This document shows positions 33,139 to 42,021 of a stretch of DNA of 64,000 nt, piece after piece (position 1 is the stretch's first letter; each line of letters starts with the position of its first letter). The DNA lies in the NCBI RefSeq assembly GCF_003051105.1, contig NZ_QAOO01000010.1, positions 1 through 64,000 of the forward strand, read 5' to 3'. The DNA comes from Nitrosomonas nitrosa. Lineage in GTDB: Bacteria; Pseudomonadota; Gammaproteobacteria; Burkholderiales; Nitrosomonadaceae. A program made the translations under genes and the position numbers. The notes under the pieces are model-generated. The model searched no databases and was not told the origin of the DNA. It was given only the letters and a program-made list of their open reading frames with translations.

Positions 33139-34089
33139 TTACTTTTGTTTGTTGGAAGGCACCGTGTGCTGAGGTAACCGGATTCGCCATCTGACGGCCA
33201 ATAGACTTCCAAGTATGGAATGCATCACGGCAGAGACTGCGCCAACGACCGGTGCCAATGGCAGTAGCGGAAAAGCCTGTTTGGCTAGAACGATGGCTAG
33301 CCCAGAGTTTTGCATGCCTACTTCAACAGAGATTGTTCGTGCGCTTTGGTTGGAGTAACCAACGATACGGGCAAGCTGATAGCCCAGTAGAAACCCCCCT
33401 CCATGTAACAACGCAGCAGCTAGAATCAATTCAGAGCCATGTTTGAGAATCGACTCTGCATTCGCGGCAAAAACTACTGCACAGATTACACACACCCCCA
33501 GGACGGATAGCAGGGGAGCAACGGGCATGACGCGTTGCACAAGTGTGGGTGCCCAGCGATTGAGCAGTACACCCAAGACGACAGGAATAATCACTACCTG
33601 AAATGTTTGCTTGAAGAGCATCCAGGTATCGACGGGTACCAATGCTCCCGCAAACAACTCGGTGAGCAGCGGAGTCAGTATGACTGCAGCTAATGTGGAG
33701 CAGACGGTCATGACTACCGAAAGCGCGACATCAGCTTTAGCGATATACGTGACGAGATTCGAGGCTGTTCCTCCTGGACAGCAGCCAACCAGGATTAGAC
33801 CGACGGCAAAGTGTGGGGGCAGGCCGAGCGCATATGCGATTCCCCATGCAAGAAAAGGCATGATGGTGTATTGCGCGACAAAACCGATTGCTACTGCTTT
33901 CGGCATGTGCACAATTCTGTGAAAATCATCAAAGGATAGCGTCAGCCCCATGCACAGCATGATAAAAGCCAATATCAATACCATCAGCGAGCCTTGATTC
34001 AGGGGGGCCCACCATTCTGGCCAAAATAGGGCAAAGATACTCACAAGTATCGTCCAGAGCGGGAACAGTAAAGTAAGTCTTTGTAACAT
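33139..34089 (-). CDS. Bile acid:sodium symporter family (BASS) transporter
   Basis: 316 residues and nine to ten spans. Signatures: LCMGLTLSFDDFHRI, the first crossover region VGCCPGGTASNLVTYIAKADVALSV and the second with VEVGMQNSGLAIVLA. These form the sodium sites of the ASBT fold. Bacterial members carry organic anions such as keto acids with sodium; the substrate here cannot be read. It is a single gene, with a MITE-like element about 106 bp upstream. Confidence 0.9.
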   Translation of the reverse strand: MLQRLTLLFPLWTILVSIFALFWPEWWAPLNQGSLMVLILAFIMLCMGLTLSFDDFHRIVHMPKAVAIGFVAQYTIMPFLAWGIAYALGLPPHFAVGLILVGCCPGGTASNLVTYIAKADVALSVVMTVCSTLAAVILTPLLTELFAGALVPVDTWMLFKQTFQVVIIPVVLGVLLNRWAPTLVQRVMPVAPLLSVLGVCVICAVVFAANAESILKHGSELILAAALLHGGGFLLGYQLARIVGYSNQSARTISVEVGMQNSGLAIVLAKQAFPLLPLAPVVGAVSAVMHSILGSLLAVRWRIRLPQHTVPSNKQK

Positions 34090-34195
34090 GATCGTGAGTG
34101 GACGGAATTCGGTTTCTAGGAAATGAGCAGGCTATAAAATTGTAAATTTACAAGTGTGTTGGTGTAGCTCACGGTTTTATCCAGTTAGACTGATC

Positions 34196-34432
34196 ATCCT
34201 AGAGTCCTCTGATGGGTGGGGTGGCGTGTTCCGATTTCACGAGTGTAGGGCGATGCGCAATGACGCTGAATAGTCGCTCTATTCCAATGCGTCGCAACGA
34301 AACCATGTGCTCGCAAAATCGAGCAATCCATCCCGAAGCGGTAGCGCCAGAAAGGTGTGAAAATTATTCTAAAAAATAGAATATTCATAATATTAACCTC
34401 AAAAATTAGTGATTAACGGCTGAATCTAGGAT
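34196..34432. mobile_element. MITE-like element, copy B (237 bp)
   Basis: Termini ATCCTAGAGTC (34196-34206) and GAATCTAGGAT (34422-34432) are inverted repeats with one mismatch. It has the same length and block order as copy A, including the hairpin GAATAG-TCGCT-CTATTC and the segments CGCAATGAC, CGAAGCGG and CATAATATT. A 64-codon minus-strand frame inside it is not a gene. It separates the BASS gene from the first smbP gene. Confidence 0.65.
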
Positions 34433-34532
34433 CAGTGTGATTACAAATAAAAAAATGAGAATGGATGCAATTTATATTGATTGGTTATAGGGCTAGATTA
34501 TCAATATGGGCATTATGTATTTTTTGCTGGGT

Positions 34533-34554
34533 ATGTTATAAAGAGTGTGCGTGC
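34533..34554 (+). promoter_or_regulatory. Promoter-like block shared by both smbP genes (copy 1)
   Basis: The block ATGTTATAAAGAG followed by GTGCGTGC contains a TATAAA -10-like element and recurs upstream of the second smbP gene (35231-35252). A second shared block, CCAAGAATGTT, lies closer to each gene. No clear -35 is seen. Confidence 0.4.
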
Positions 34555-34691
34555 AAGGGTAATTGGTTAGTTAGTATCAAATAAGCTAATTTCCCACGAT
34601 AATACGTAGGCAGTATGGTATGTATAGGTAGCTTTTTTGCCAAGAATGTTTTGATCTTGATAAATCTTAAGCAAAATAAGGAGCAATTGTC

Positions 34692-35054
34692 ATGAAAACA
34701 ATATTATCTACGTTTGCAATAGGATTGTTAGCATTTTTCTTAAGCGTGTCACTTTATGCAGATGATTTGCAGCATAAAGCGGAAGCAATCGAACACGCAG
34801 AAGAGGCGGTAAAACATGGAAAAATGGGGCATGCTAAAGAATTACTCCAGCATGCAAAAGAAAGCCTGGTGCACGCCAAAGCAGCAAGTGAGGCGGGTGC
34901 AGATGCGCATATGGATCAAGCTATTAAAGATTTAGAAGAGGCTATCAAGCATGCTGAAATGGATCATGCCGAAGAAGCAACCAAGTATACTGAAGGGGCA
35001 CTTCAGCATATGGAACAGTCAGGCGTTAGATCCATCCATACGGATACAGATTAA
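34692..35054 (+). CDS. smbP: Small metal-binding protein SmbP, copy 1
   Basis: 120 residues: signal peptide (1-23, ending LYA), then helical heptad-like repeats with His about every seventh residue (EHAEEAVKHGKMGHAKELLQ, HAKESLVHAK, KHAEMDHAEEATKYTEGALQ), 11 His in all after the signal. SmbP of N. europaea is a periplasmic protein that binds Cu and other divalent metals through such His; a role in copper buffering is inferred. AAGGAG eight bases upstream supports the start. It has a tandem paralogue 319 bp downstream; this copy has lost two of the His kept in copy 2 (KD for KH, KY for KH). Confidence 0.88.
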   Translation: MKTILSTFAIGLLAFFLSVSLYADDLQHKAEAIEHAEEAVKHGKMGHAKELLQHAKESLVHAKAASEAGADAHMDQAIKDLEEAIKHAEMDHAEEATKYTEGALQHMEQSGVRSIHTDTD

Positions 35055-35373
35055 AAAATCTCGCTCCAAACCTTGCAGGAAGGGAAAATTCATGGCTAAA
35101 GGCTAGGGAATTGGGATGCTGAATACTTATTTCAGTATCAGGTGAATGCTGACGTCGCACTAATATCATTTTTACCCTTATTTGGTTGTACAACTTGTTA
35201 GCGTTTAGTCATATTGTTTTATTGCAATATATGCTATAAAGAGCTTACGTGCTGTGAATTGTGATAGGCATCGGGCACTTATTTTTGCCATGACAGTCCA
35301 GAAATTGGACAGCACGGACTTTCCAAGAATGTTCTGACATCATTAATCTCAAACAAAGAAAGGAGTAATGGTC
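35055..35373. other. Spacer between the smbP genes, with duplicated upstream region
   Basis: It repeats the upstream blocks of copy 1 (TATAAAGAG at 35235-35243, CCAAGAATGTT near 35323) and carries an extra insertion of about 35 bp between them containing a GTCCA-GAAAT-TGGAC inverted repeat (35296-35310). No gene. Confidence 0.55.
35231..35252 (+). promoter_or_regulatory. Promoter-like block shared by both smbP genes (copy 2)
   Basis: ATGCTATAAAGAG followed by an ACGTGC end matches the block before smbP copy 1. The shared upstream region implies that the duplication included the promoter and that the copies are controlled alike. Confidence 0.4.
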
Positions 35374-35724
35374 ATGAAAGCATTATCGACTATGATTGCA
35401 ATTGGAATGTTAGCGTTTTTCATGAATACCCACAGCTTTGCCGGCGATGAAGGTCATACGGCGGAAGCATTGGAGCATGCGGAGGAAGCTGTAAAACATG
35501 GAAAAATGGGGCATGCAAAAGAGTTGCTTGAGCATGCAAAAGAGAGTCTAGTGCATGCTCAAGCCGCCAAAAAGGAAGGGGCTGATGCACATATGGACGA
35601 AGCCATTAAACATCTTGAAGAAGGTATCAAACACGCTGAAATGGGGCATGCCGATGAAGGTACTAAGCATACCGAAGAAGCTATAAGTCATATGCGTGAA
35701 GCGGGTCCTAAATCCCCTCATTAG
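35374..35724 (+). CDS. smbP: Small metal-binding protein SmbP, copy 2
   Basis: 116 residues, the same design as copy 1: signal peptide (MKALSTMIAIGMLAFF...SFAG) and His-rich helices with 13 His after the signal (EHAEEAVKHGKMGHAKELLE is shared with copy 1). ATG 35374 is chosen because AAGGAG then sits eight bases upstream, exactly as in copy 1; the ATG at 35368 would be only two bases from it. A hairpin follows 14 bp after the stop, so each copy may have its own transcript. Likely periplasmic metal buffering. Confidence 0.88.
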   Translation: MKALSTMIAIGMLAFFMNTHSFAGDEGHTAEALEHAEEAVKHGKMGHAKELLEHAKESLVHAQAAKKEGADAHMDEAIKHLEEGIKHAEMGHADEGTKHTEEAISHMREAGPKSPH

Positions 35725-35738
35725 TTGTGGCGGAAGCC

Positions 35739-35769
35739 ATCTACCCCCAAGCATTTGCTGGGGGTAGAT
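35739..35769 (+). terminator. Hairpin after smbP copy 2
   Basis: A 10-bp perfect stem (ATCTACCCCC / GGGGGTAGAT) extended by AGC/GCT around a small bulge, 14 bp past the stop. The T-tract is weak, but position and strength suit a terminator. Confidence 0.6.
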
Positions 35770-36290
35770 AAAATAGGATTCTTTTCTCAAATTTTTTCGA
35801 TCTCCATTAATAATCCTTAGATCGCTTACCGTGTTTGAAGGGACATAACCATCACGCCCCAGCATCTTTCCTTTTGTTTACAGACACAACGATGGTTTCG
35901 GTCACCAAAGGGTGATTCCAGTTTCTACTTAGTGGATGATCTCTTCGGCTACGTGTAAATTTATGATGGTAGCGATTAATTTGTGGCCGCCCAGTGCATT
36001 GCAATTAATTCGAAGTGGCTATTACTGATTACGTACTTGAGCTGAGGGTGTGCATGGTGAGTTCCGGTAAATGAGAAAGGGTAGGTGATTTTTGTTTAAT
36101 CAAACTATCCCGTAAGTTTCACTCAACATAATCGTCCTTTTATGGATAAGGGTAAGTCAAAACGGTTTTCGTAATTCATGCAAAGTGTTGTGCTTTGTGA
36201 AGTGACAGAAATAGACTCCCATTGAATAAAGCCCGAAGCGCTGAAATTAACTAATAAATCTGTCAATCCAAAATTCCTGGAAGTGATGTA
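35770..36290. other. 521-bp intergenic region
   Basis: No gene, repeat or clear promoter is seen. A minus-strand frame reaching back over smbP copy 2 is a shadow of that gene. Confidence 0.4.
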
Positions 36291-36902
36291 ATGCCATCTA
36301 AACTTTTATTTCTTCCCGGCGCATCGGGGGACGCACGGTTTTGGTTGCCTGTGGCAGAACGGCTTGCCTACCCTGCAGATAAAGTTTATCTTGAATGGCC
36401 GGGTTTCGGCCCGATACCGCCGGATCCCAGGGTGAACTGCATGCATGATCTCGTTAGCCTGGTTGTAGCAGCGATCGACCAGCCAGTTGCTGTGATTGCT
36501 CAATCGATGGGCAGTGTGATTGCGGTGCAGGCGATAGCCGAAAAGACCGAGCTGGTTACTCATTTAGTATTGGCAGCGACTTCGGGGGGAATGGATCTAG
36601 AGAGTTTCGGCGCACACAATTGGCGGCCGTTGATTCATGCTACAAACGCATCCTTTCCTCGTTGGTTTTCTGATTATGATGAGGATCTGACACCTCAATT
36701 TCATAGCATATGCGTCCCGACCTTGCTGTTATGGGGAGATGCCGATCCAATCAGTCCTGTCAGTGTAGGCCAGCGATTGGCTGCTCTGATCCCGTATGCC
36801 AAATTACACATTGTATCCGGTGGAGATCATCATTTTGCCAAGACGCATGCTCAAGAAATTGCACCGCTGATTGATGCGCATCTTGCAGGTCATGTTGAGT
36901 AG
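36291..36902 (+). CDS. Alpha/beta hydrolase, about 200 residues
   Basis: A small single-domain alpha/beta hydrolase. Oxyanion region FLPGASGDARFW near the N-terminus, nucleophile Ser in AQSMGS, acid Asp in LLLWGDADPISP, and catalytic His in VSGGDHHF. No signal peptide. The substrate is unknown; esterase or thioesterase-like activity is possible. GGAAGTG lies upstream of the ATG. The next gene, 38 bp on, is a second hydrolase of a different subfamily, so the two may be cotranscribed. Confidence 0.82.
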   Translation: MPSKLLFLPGASGDARFWLPVAERLAYPADKVYLEWPGFGPIPPDPRVNCMHDLVSLVVAAIDQPVAVIAQSMGSVIAVQAIAEKTELVTHLVLAATSGGMDLESFGAHNWRPLIHATNASFPRWFSDYDEDLTPQFHSICVPTLLLWGDADPISPVSVGQRLAALIPYAKLHIVSGGDHHFAKTHAQEIAPLIDAHLAGHVE

Positions 36903-36940
36903 TTAAGTGAATTAGTATCAGGCGTAGATTGTTAAAGATC

Positions 36941-37819
36941 ATGTTCCGCTCCCTTATTGTTTTAATAATTTTGGCTGTCATTGTTGTCGTTGTAATTATA
37001 GGGATGGCAATCCAAGTAGGGGGGAAGCTAATTCGACCCGCTCATCGTATCGTTGGTGACGCACCAGTTGATCTGTCTGCCGAAACGGTCGTGTTGCAAA
37101 ACGGGCACGGTAATGTGGTTGCTGGCTGGCTTGTGCATGGGAAGCCTGAAATGGGTGTAGTCTTGCTGCTGCACGGTGTGCGCAGCGATCGGCGTCAAAT
37201 GCTTGGACGTGCCAGGTTTCTCTCAGAAGCGGGCTATTCTGTCATGCTCATCGATTTGCCCGCTCATGGAGAAAGCAGCGGCGAGCACATTACTTTTGGT
37301 TACCGAGAGGCAGAAGGTGTGAGAACTGTCATGCATTATTTAGCAGAAAGGTACCCGAAAAACAAGATTGCAGTCATCGGCGTATCGTTAGGGGCGGTTT
37401 CATTTGTGCTCTCGAAATCGACACCTACTCCCAGTGCGGTGGTACTGGAGTCGATGTATCCTACTATTGATGAAGCGATCCTTCGAAGACTCGAGAAGCG
37501 GCTCGGCCCATTCAGCCGCCTGTTCACCCCACTCTTTCTTTGGCAACTTCCGCTTCGACTAGGTATTTCTGCTGATCATCTCCGGCCCATTACTGAATTA
37601 CCGCACTTGCATAGTCCAGTGTTGATCCTGTCAGGCGCGGATGATCGTCATACGACCCTATCTGATACGCATCGCTTATACGAAGTCGCTAATCACCCAA
37701 AAATGTTGTGGATTGTTAAAGATGCCGCCCATATCAACCTTCATGCACACGCGCCGACAGAATATGAAACCAGGGTGCTGGCATTTTTTCGAAAATATCT
37801 TCAGGGTGAACGTGAGTGA
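36941..37819 (+). CDS. Membrane-anchored alpha/beta hydrolase
   Basis: About 292 residues. An N-terminal span (MFRSLIVLIILAVIVVVVII) anchors it; the hydrolase domain follows with LLLHGVRSDRRQM, nucleophile Ser in GVSLGA, Asp in LSGADDRHT and His in DAAHINLH. It resembles BAAT/lysophospholipase-type hydrolases facing the periplasm. ATG 36941 is preferred over the TTG at 36929 because the membrane span starts there. A strong hairpin 43 bp after the stop closes the unit. Confidence 0.82.
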   Translation: MFRSLIVLIILAVIVVVVIIGMAIQVGGKLIRPAHRIVGDAPVDLSAETVVLQNGHGNVVAGWLVHGKPEMGVVLLLHGVRSDRRQMLGRARFLSEAGYSVMLIDLPAHGESSGEHITFGYREAEGVRTVMHYLAERYPKNKIAVIGVSLGAVSFVLSKSTPTPSAVVLESMYPTIDEAILRRLEKRLGPFSRLFTPLFLWQLPLRLGISADHLRPITELPHLHSPVLILSGADDRHTTLSDTHRLYEVANHPKMLWIVKDAAHINLHAHAPTEYETRVLAFFRKYLQGERE

Positions 37820-37861
37820 GAGGGCATGGCTCAATGCAAATTGACCGGCCCTGTAAGAGAT

Positions 37862-37904
37862 AAGGCGCTAGACTAGCAGATATGGTCTACTAGTCTAGCG
37901 CCTT
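37862..37904. terminator. Strong hairpin after the hydrolase pair
   Basis: A 15-bp perfect stem (AAGGCGCTAGACTAG / CTAGTCTAGCGCCTT) with a 13-base loop, 43 bp after the stop at 37819. The T-tract is poor, but the stem is the strongest in this segment. Confidence 0.6.
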
Positions 37905-38047
37905 CAATTTACATTTCAGAAATCCAATTCAATTTGGGGCTGCTGATATGGTGCAACTTAATAAAAGCAATTTGATTGGATCGCTGTAAAATGCTTGACC
38001 AGAATAGCCATTATTTTCGAAAACTCTTACACCTTAGTTGATCTATT

Positions 38048-38941
38048 ATGATTAATGCATTGCTGCCAAAATTGCTGCAACCTCTTACGCGTAGTTTAAC
38101 TACCCACAGGTTTCTTCACCCCTACCTGTGGAGATATTTGATACGGGTACGTAATCACTTTGCTACAGTAGAGGAAGATTGTGAATTTGTAACTACGATC
38201 GAAAAAACGATTAGAGTACGCACAAAACTTTCTGATCATATCGAGTCTCAGCTTTTCTGGCAGGGATTTCAGGAGGCTGACGAAGGTGTGCTACGTTTAA
38301 TATACAAATACTTACCCCGCGATGGGATCTTTTTTGATATCGGTGCCAATATTGGCTCATTAACTTTAGTGGGTGCCAAAATAGCGTCTGCTGGTCAAAT
38401 ATACGCATTTGAACCTAGTGATCATCATTGTGCACGGCTAACATACAACTTATCTCTCAACAATTTTGCTAATGTTACCTTGATAAAGAAAGGTCTTTAT
38501 AACGCAGCCGGCACTGCCACGCTCTATCGGCCGTCTACAGATGAAATGATTAACAATAGTGGGGCAGCTAGCCTTTATCCTAATACCGCTATTGCTGAAA
38601 AATTATTCAATGAAAAAATAGAGCTCATTAAACTCGATGATTTTGTGAAGGAACAACATATCTTTCGCATTGATCTGATCAAAATTGATATCGAAGGCTC
38701 AGAATACAATGCTTTACTGGGAGGTGTAACGACATTAAAACGTTTCAGACCTGTCGTTCTGATTGAATTGGACCAAGATAATTTGTACCGTGCGGGGTGC
38801 ACTTCAGCTGATATTTTGAACTTTTGGTATGATTTAAATTATCAGGTAAGCCGTATTGACATCAATGGCGAGGTCACTCCAGTTAATTCAGAGGCTGATC
38901 TTGGCAGACATCAGAATCTTTTGTGTCAGCCACAGACATAA
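38048..38941 (+). CDS. FkbM-family methyltransferase
   Basis: 297 residues. The SAM-binding motif I FFDIGANIGSLTLVGAK lies mid-protein, followed by IYAFEPS, the central strand with IDLIKIDIEGSE and RPVVLIELD, as in FkbM proteins that O-methylate sugars in glycans. No membrane span. It is convergent with a glycosyltransferase and next to a flippase and exosortase-linked genes, so its acceptor is probably a surface polysaccharide. The ATG has no strong ribosome site. Confidence 0.87.
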   Translation: MINALLPKLLQPLTRSLTTHRFLHPYLWRYLIRVRNHFATVEEDCEFVTTIEKTIRVRTKLSDHIESQLFWQGFQEADEGVLRLIYKYLPRDGIFFDIGANIGSLTLVGAKIASAGQIYAFEPSDHHCARLTYNLSLNNFANVTLIKKGLYNAAGTATLYRPSTDEMINNSGAASLYPNTAIAEKLFNEKIELIKLDDFVKEQHIFRIDLIKIDIEGSEYNALLGGVTTLKRFRPVVLIELDQDNLYRAGCTSADILNFWYDLNYQVSRIDINGEVTPVNSEADLGRHQNLLCQPQT

Positions 38942-39146
38942 GAGCATTTAGTTCAGAAAAATTATCATCGGCTGATGGAATCAACATTTAAAACACACTA
39001 TGCTATTCACTTCATCAATTCTTTCAAATACTTTGCCCTTAAAGGCTGACTATTGCACTAAAAGTAATTGTTGACTACCTGGTATTTTTCCTTCAAGAAA
39101 TCAAATCAATAATCCTTGTTCCAACTGGTTCTACCCTGTCCTCCAC

Positions 39147-40190
39147 TCACCGCAAAGACTGTGCTGCTAAAAAAAAGACACGTGCATGACAGGTAGCGCT
39201 GGATACCCACGAAAAATGCTTGCTACGCTGCAAACCAGCGCTGGCAAGGCGAGTATATAGATTTTCTTCATTGCAAAAAGCCGCCATCGCAGTTTCTAAT
39301 TCTTCCTCGCTACGAGGATCAACTATGAGTGCTGCTTGATCAGCGACTTCCGGGCATGCGCTGACATTCGATGTGATTACTGGACAACCACAAGACATAG
39401 CCTCCAGGATAGGCATCCCAAATCCTTCATACAACGATGGAAAAACAAAGGCGAGTGCATTCCGGTATAACTCGGCAAGTTCTTCTGAATTGAGATAACC
39501 GGTTATAACACGAACGCCTTCTATTCCCTGATACTTCGATAATGCTTCTCGGGGTAATTTGAGCACTAATTCAACTGGATATTTACGCCGCAGGCGAATG
39601 AATACATTAACAATACGATGAATATTTTTCCGTGGCTCATCATTCGAAACATGAAAGAAATAAGATTCTGTTTTTGCGCCTGATGTTGGTCGAAATATTT
39701 TCGAATCAACGCCATGGTGGCAAACCACGAAGCGATCAGCAGAAATGCCCGTAAAGGCAATCGCCTCGTTCTTGGTGAAATTTGATACTGCAATTACAGA
39801 ATGTATCCGATGTCGAATATGAACCCACTTTCTTTGCTTGCCTCTTGCATAGTGCTTGGCGAGCAGTTTATCTTTTAGGCCAGTAAAATATTCCCAGCCC
39901 TTTAGCGAAATGGGTGCCAAGCCATGTATAGTGACGACCAAAGGAGGTGTGTCCATCCCGACTAGAAAGTCTGGCGGAGGATTACCGCCGCCGGAGCGAA
40001 TATCCCATAGTACATCTGCATTTCGTGGTAGTGTTCCAACGCTGTCAAAAGGTAATGGTTTGATGCCAAAGGGCGATAGTTGCGCAAGAACATTTTCTGA
40101 GTAAACTCTGAAACTTTGTGGGATGTCTGGTGGCATATATACACCGACACTAAGCGGTGTGGTTGATCCAACCTGGTTCAGATATGACAT
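39147..40190 (-). CDS. Glycosyltransferase, GT4 family
   Basis: 347 residues with the GT-B fold. The N-terminal acceptor domain includes VVTIHGLAPISLKGWEYF; the C-terminal domain has FFHVSNDEPRKNIHRIVNVF, VITGYLNSEELAELYRNALA and the donor motif PSLYEGFGMPILEAMSCGCP with the E-x7-E pair, then ITSNVSACPEVADQAAL. It transfers a sugar from a nucleotide donor. It lies 274 bp downstream of the flippase gene on the same strand and belongs to the polysaccharide block. Confidence 0.9.
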   Translation of the reverse strand: MSYLNQVGSTTPLSVGVYMPPDIPQSFRVYSENVLAQLSPFGIKPLPFDSVGTLPRNADVLWDIRSGGGNPPPDFLVGMDTPPLVVTIHGLAPISLKGWEYFTGLKDKLLAKHYARGKQRKWVHIRHRIHSVIAVSNFTKNEAIAFTGISADRFVVCHHGVDSKIFRPTSGAKTESYFFHVSNDEPRKNIHRIVNVFIRLRRKYPVELVLKLPREALSKYQGIEGVRVITGYLNSEELAELYRNALAFVFPSLYEGFGMPILEAMSCGCPVITSNVSACPEVADQAALIVDPRSEEELETAMAAFCNEENLYTRLASAGLQRSKHFSWVSSATCHARVFFLAAQSLR

Positions 40191-40463
40191 TCTCGATCCT
40201 CATAGATAAGTGAAAATATTGGGTGAGCAGTACGATTTCTGCATTAACCCAATTTGATCAACAATCAATACAGGCACGGGGTCTCAAAAGTAAATCATTT
40301 GATTAAGATGAGCTTGCAAAAATTTAACGGTAGCTATCTTGATATGATTTAATTTTTTTGATATTGATTATCCTGGTGTAAATTATTGATAGTTCTAATA
40401 TTTAGAGTCGATATTAATCTTCATTTTACGACTGCTTCTAAGTTAATTTCTTTAGGGTGTCGA

Positions 40464-41921
40464 TTAACTTTTACCATTCAGACGATATCGATTTATATGA
40501 GATAAAATTTTAATTATTTCGTCGAATAAAGGTAATTTGAGCAGCCAACCAGCTGCTATCCAGCTAAGCCCGGTAACTAGAATGAGCATAAGCATATTGG
40601 GGAGATAAATTAATGATGCATTACCTCCCATCAGTATCACTACGAGAGATGGTATCGACGTCATAACCGTTAGCAGCATGCTCTTACGATAAATAGTGGC
40701 AAACGAAGAAAAGCCAATATCTAAGGCTCGTTGTCCCACAATTTGGTAAATAACAAGTTTAATTATGCTGACACAAGTCATAGCAACTGCAACCCATATC
40801 AAGCCATAATGAGCGGAAAGCAAGATTGCTATGACATTGAGTGTATGAACTGTGACATTAAGTCGAAAGGAAATACGAATTCGACCTGTTGAAATCAGAA
40901 CTTGGTCGACTAATGATATTGCATATAAAAGTATGGCGTTAATACAGAGAATGCTTAAAATAGGCGCGGACTCTAGCCAGGTTTTACCAAACAATATATA
41001 GATTACTGGCTCAGATAATAGGGCGAGGATTGCATAAAAAGGCCAGGCCAATGCAGTAATGCTGGATGATAGTATAAGATATTGATGCTTATCGATTCCT
41101 CCATCGCGGTGTTGTTTAGAAAAACGGGGAAACATAATCCCTACGAGCCCTTCCATAATAACTTTGCTGAAGATACTAATTGCGCCCACTGCACGGCCGA
41201 ATATACCTACAGCGTTCATATCCAGTATTTTTCCAATAATCAGGTCGGGTGCACTATTACCCATATGCGAGATGAGTGTGCTTGAGCCTGCGTAGCGGCA
41301 GAAGGTAAACACGTGGGGAATTTCACGAAAACCAGGAAGCAGTAATACACCCGGAGGACGAAATACAAGTGTCAGGAGTACACTTGTCAACGTGCCGGCG
41401 ATTGCACTCCAGACGAGACTTCGATAACTTTCTCCAGCCAGTGCAGCAGAGACGCCAACTACCGCAGAAACGAGTGAGCTGCCGATTTGGATAATCATTG
41501 TATGCTTAAATCGCATTTCGCGCCGGATATGAGCAAATGTGATCGCGCCTATCGGAACCAGCAGGAAATTGATGCACAATAAACCTATTACATCACTGAC
41601 GGCTTCGTTTTCATAGAAATTTCCTATTGGGGTACGAGCGAAGTACATAACGAGTGCAATACCCCAACCAAACAGTAAATTCAGAGTAAAGGCGGCGCGG
41701 ATACGCTCGGCCGTCAAATCTTTTTCCTGAATAATATAGTTATTGATGCCAAATTCTCTAAGTACCTGACCGAGCCCGACAAACACGGAGGCGACGGTAT
41801 AAATACCGATATCTTCAGGGGTAAGTATACGCGCCAGTATAATAGTGGTTATAAAATAAATAATAAATGTTGAATACTTCGAGGTGTATACATAGAACAA
41901 CGAAGATCTGAAACTCGTCAT
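40464..41921 (-). CDS. Polysaccharide flippase (Wzx/MOP superfamily)
   Basis: About 485 residues, 12-14 spans. The opening (MTSFRSSLFYVYTSKYSTFI, TIILARILTPEDIGIYTVAS) and the later FGINNYIIQEKDL and MFPRFSKQHRD blocks are typical of lipid-linked oligosaccharide flippases of the RfbX/Wzx type. It moves a lipid-linked repeat unit across the inner membrane. ATG 41921 is chosen because TM1 begins shortly after; a GTG at 42020 would add a charged 33-residue leader. It follows hydrolase 1 of the exosortase-linked genes. Confidence 0.87.
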   Translation of the reverse strand: MTSFRSSLFYVYTSKYSTFIIYFITTIILARILTPEDIGIYTVASVFVGLGQVLREFGINNYIIQEKDLTAERIRAAFTLNLLFGWGIALVMYFARTPIGNFYENEAVSDVIGLLCINFLLVPIGAITFAHIRREMRFKHTMIIQIGSSLVSAVVGVSAALAGESYRSLVWSAIAGTLTSVLLTLVFRPPGVLLLPGFREIPHVFTFCRYAGSSTLISHMGNSAPDLIIGKILDMNAVGIFGRAVGAISIFSKVIMEGLVGIMFPRFSKQHRDGGIDKHQYLILSSSITALAWPFYAILALLSEPVIYILFGKTWLESAPILSILCINAILLYAISLVDQVLISTGRIRISFRLNVTVHTLNVIAILLSAHYGLIWVAVAMTCVSIIKLVIYQIVGQRALDIGFSSFATIYRKSMLLTVMTSIPSLVVILMGGNASLIYLPNMLMLILVTGLSWIAAGWLLKLPLFDEIIKILSHINRYRLNGKS

Positions 41922-42021
41922 GGCGCTTATATTTGGTCTTTTAGGGTTGACTTCTTTAGCTGTTGACAGATCGTATTTATGATTTACAGTAAAAGGAGAG
42001 AATTTTCTGACGCAGCACACT

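Noticed and set aside
34194..34388. 64-codon minus-strand frame inside MITE copy B
   Set aside because: The matching region of copy A does not keep the frame, so it is not a conserved gene.
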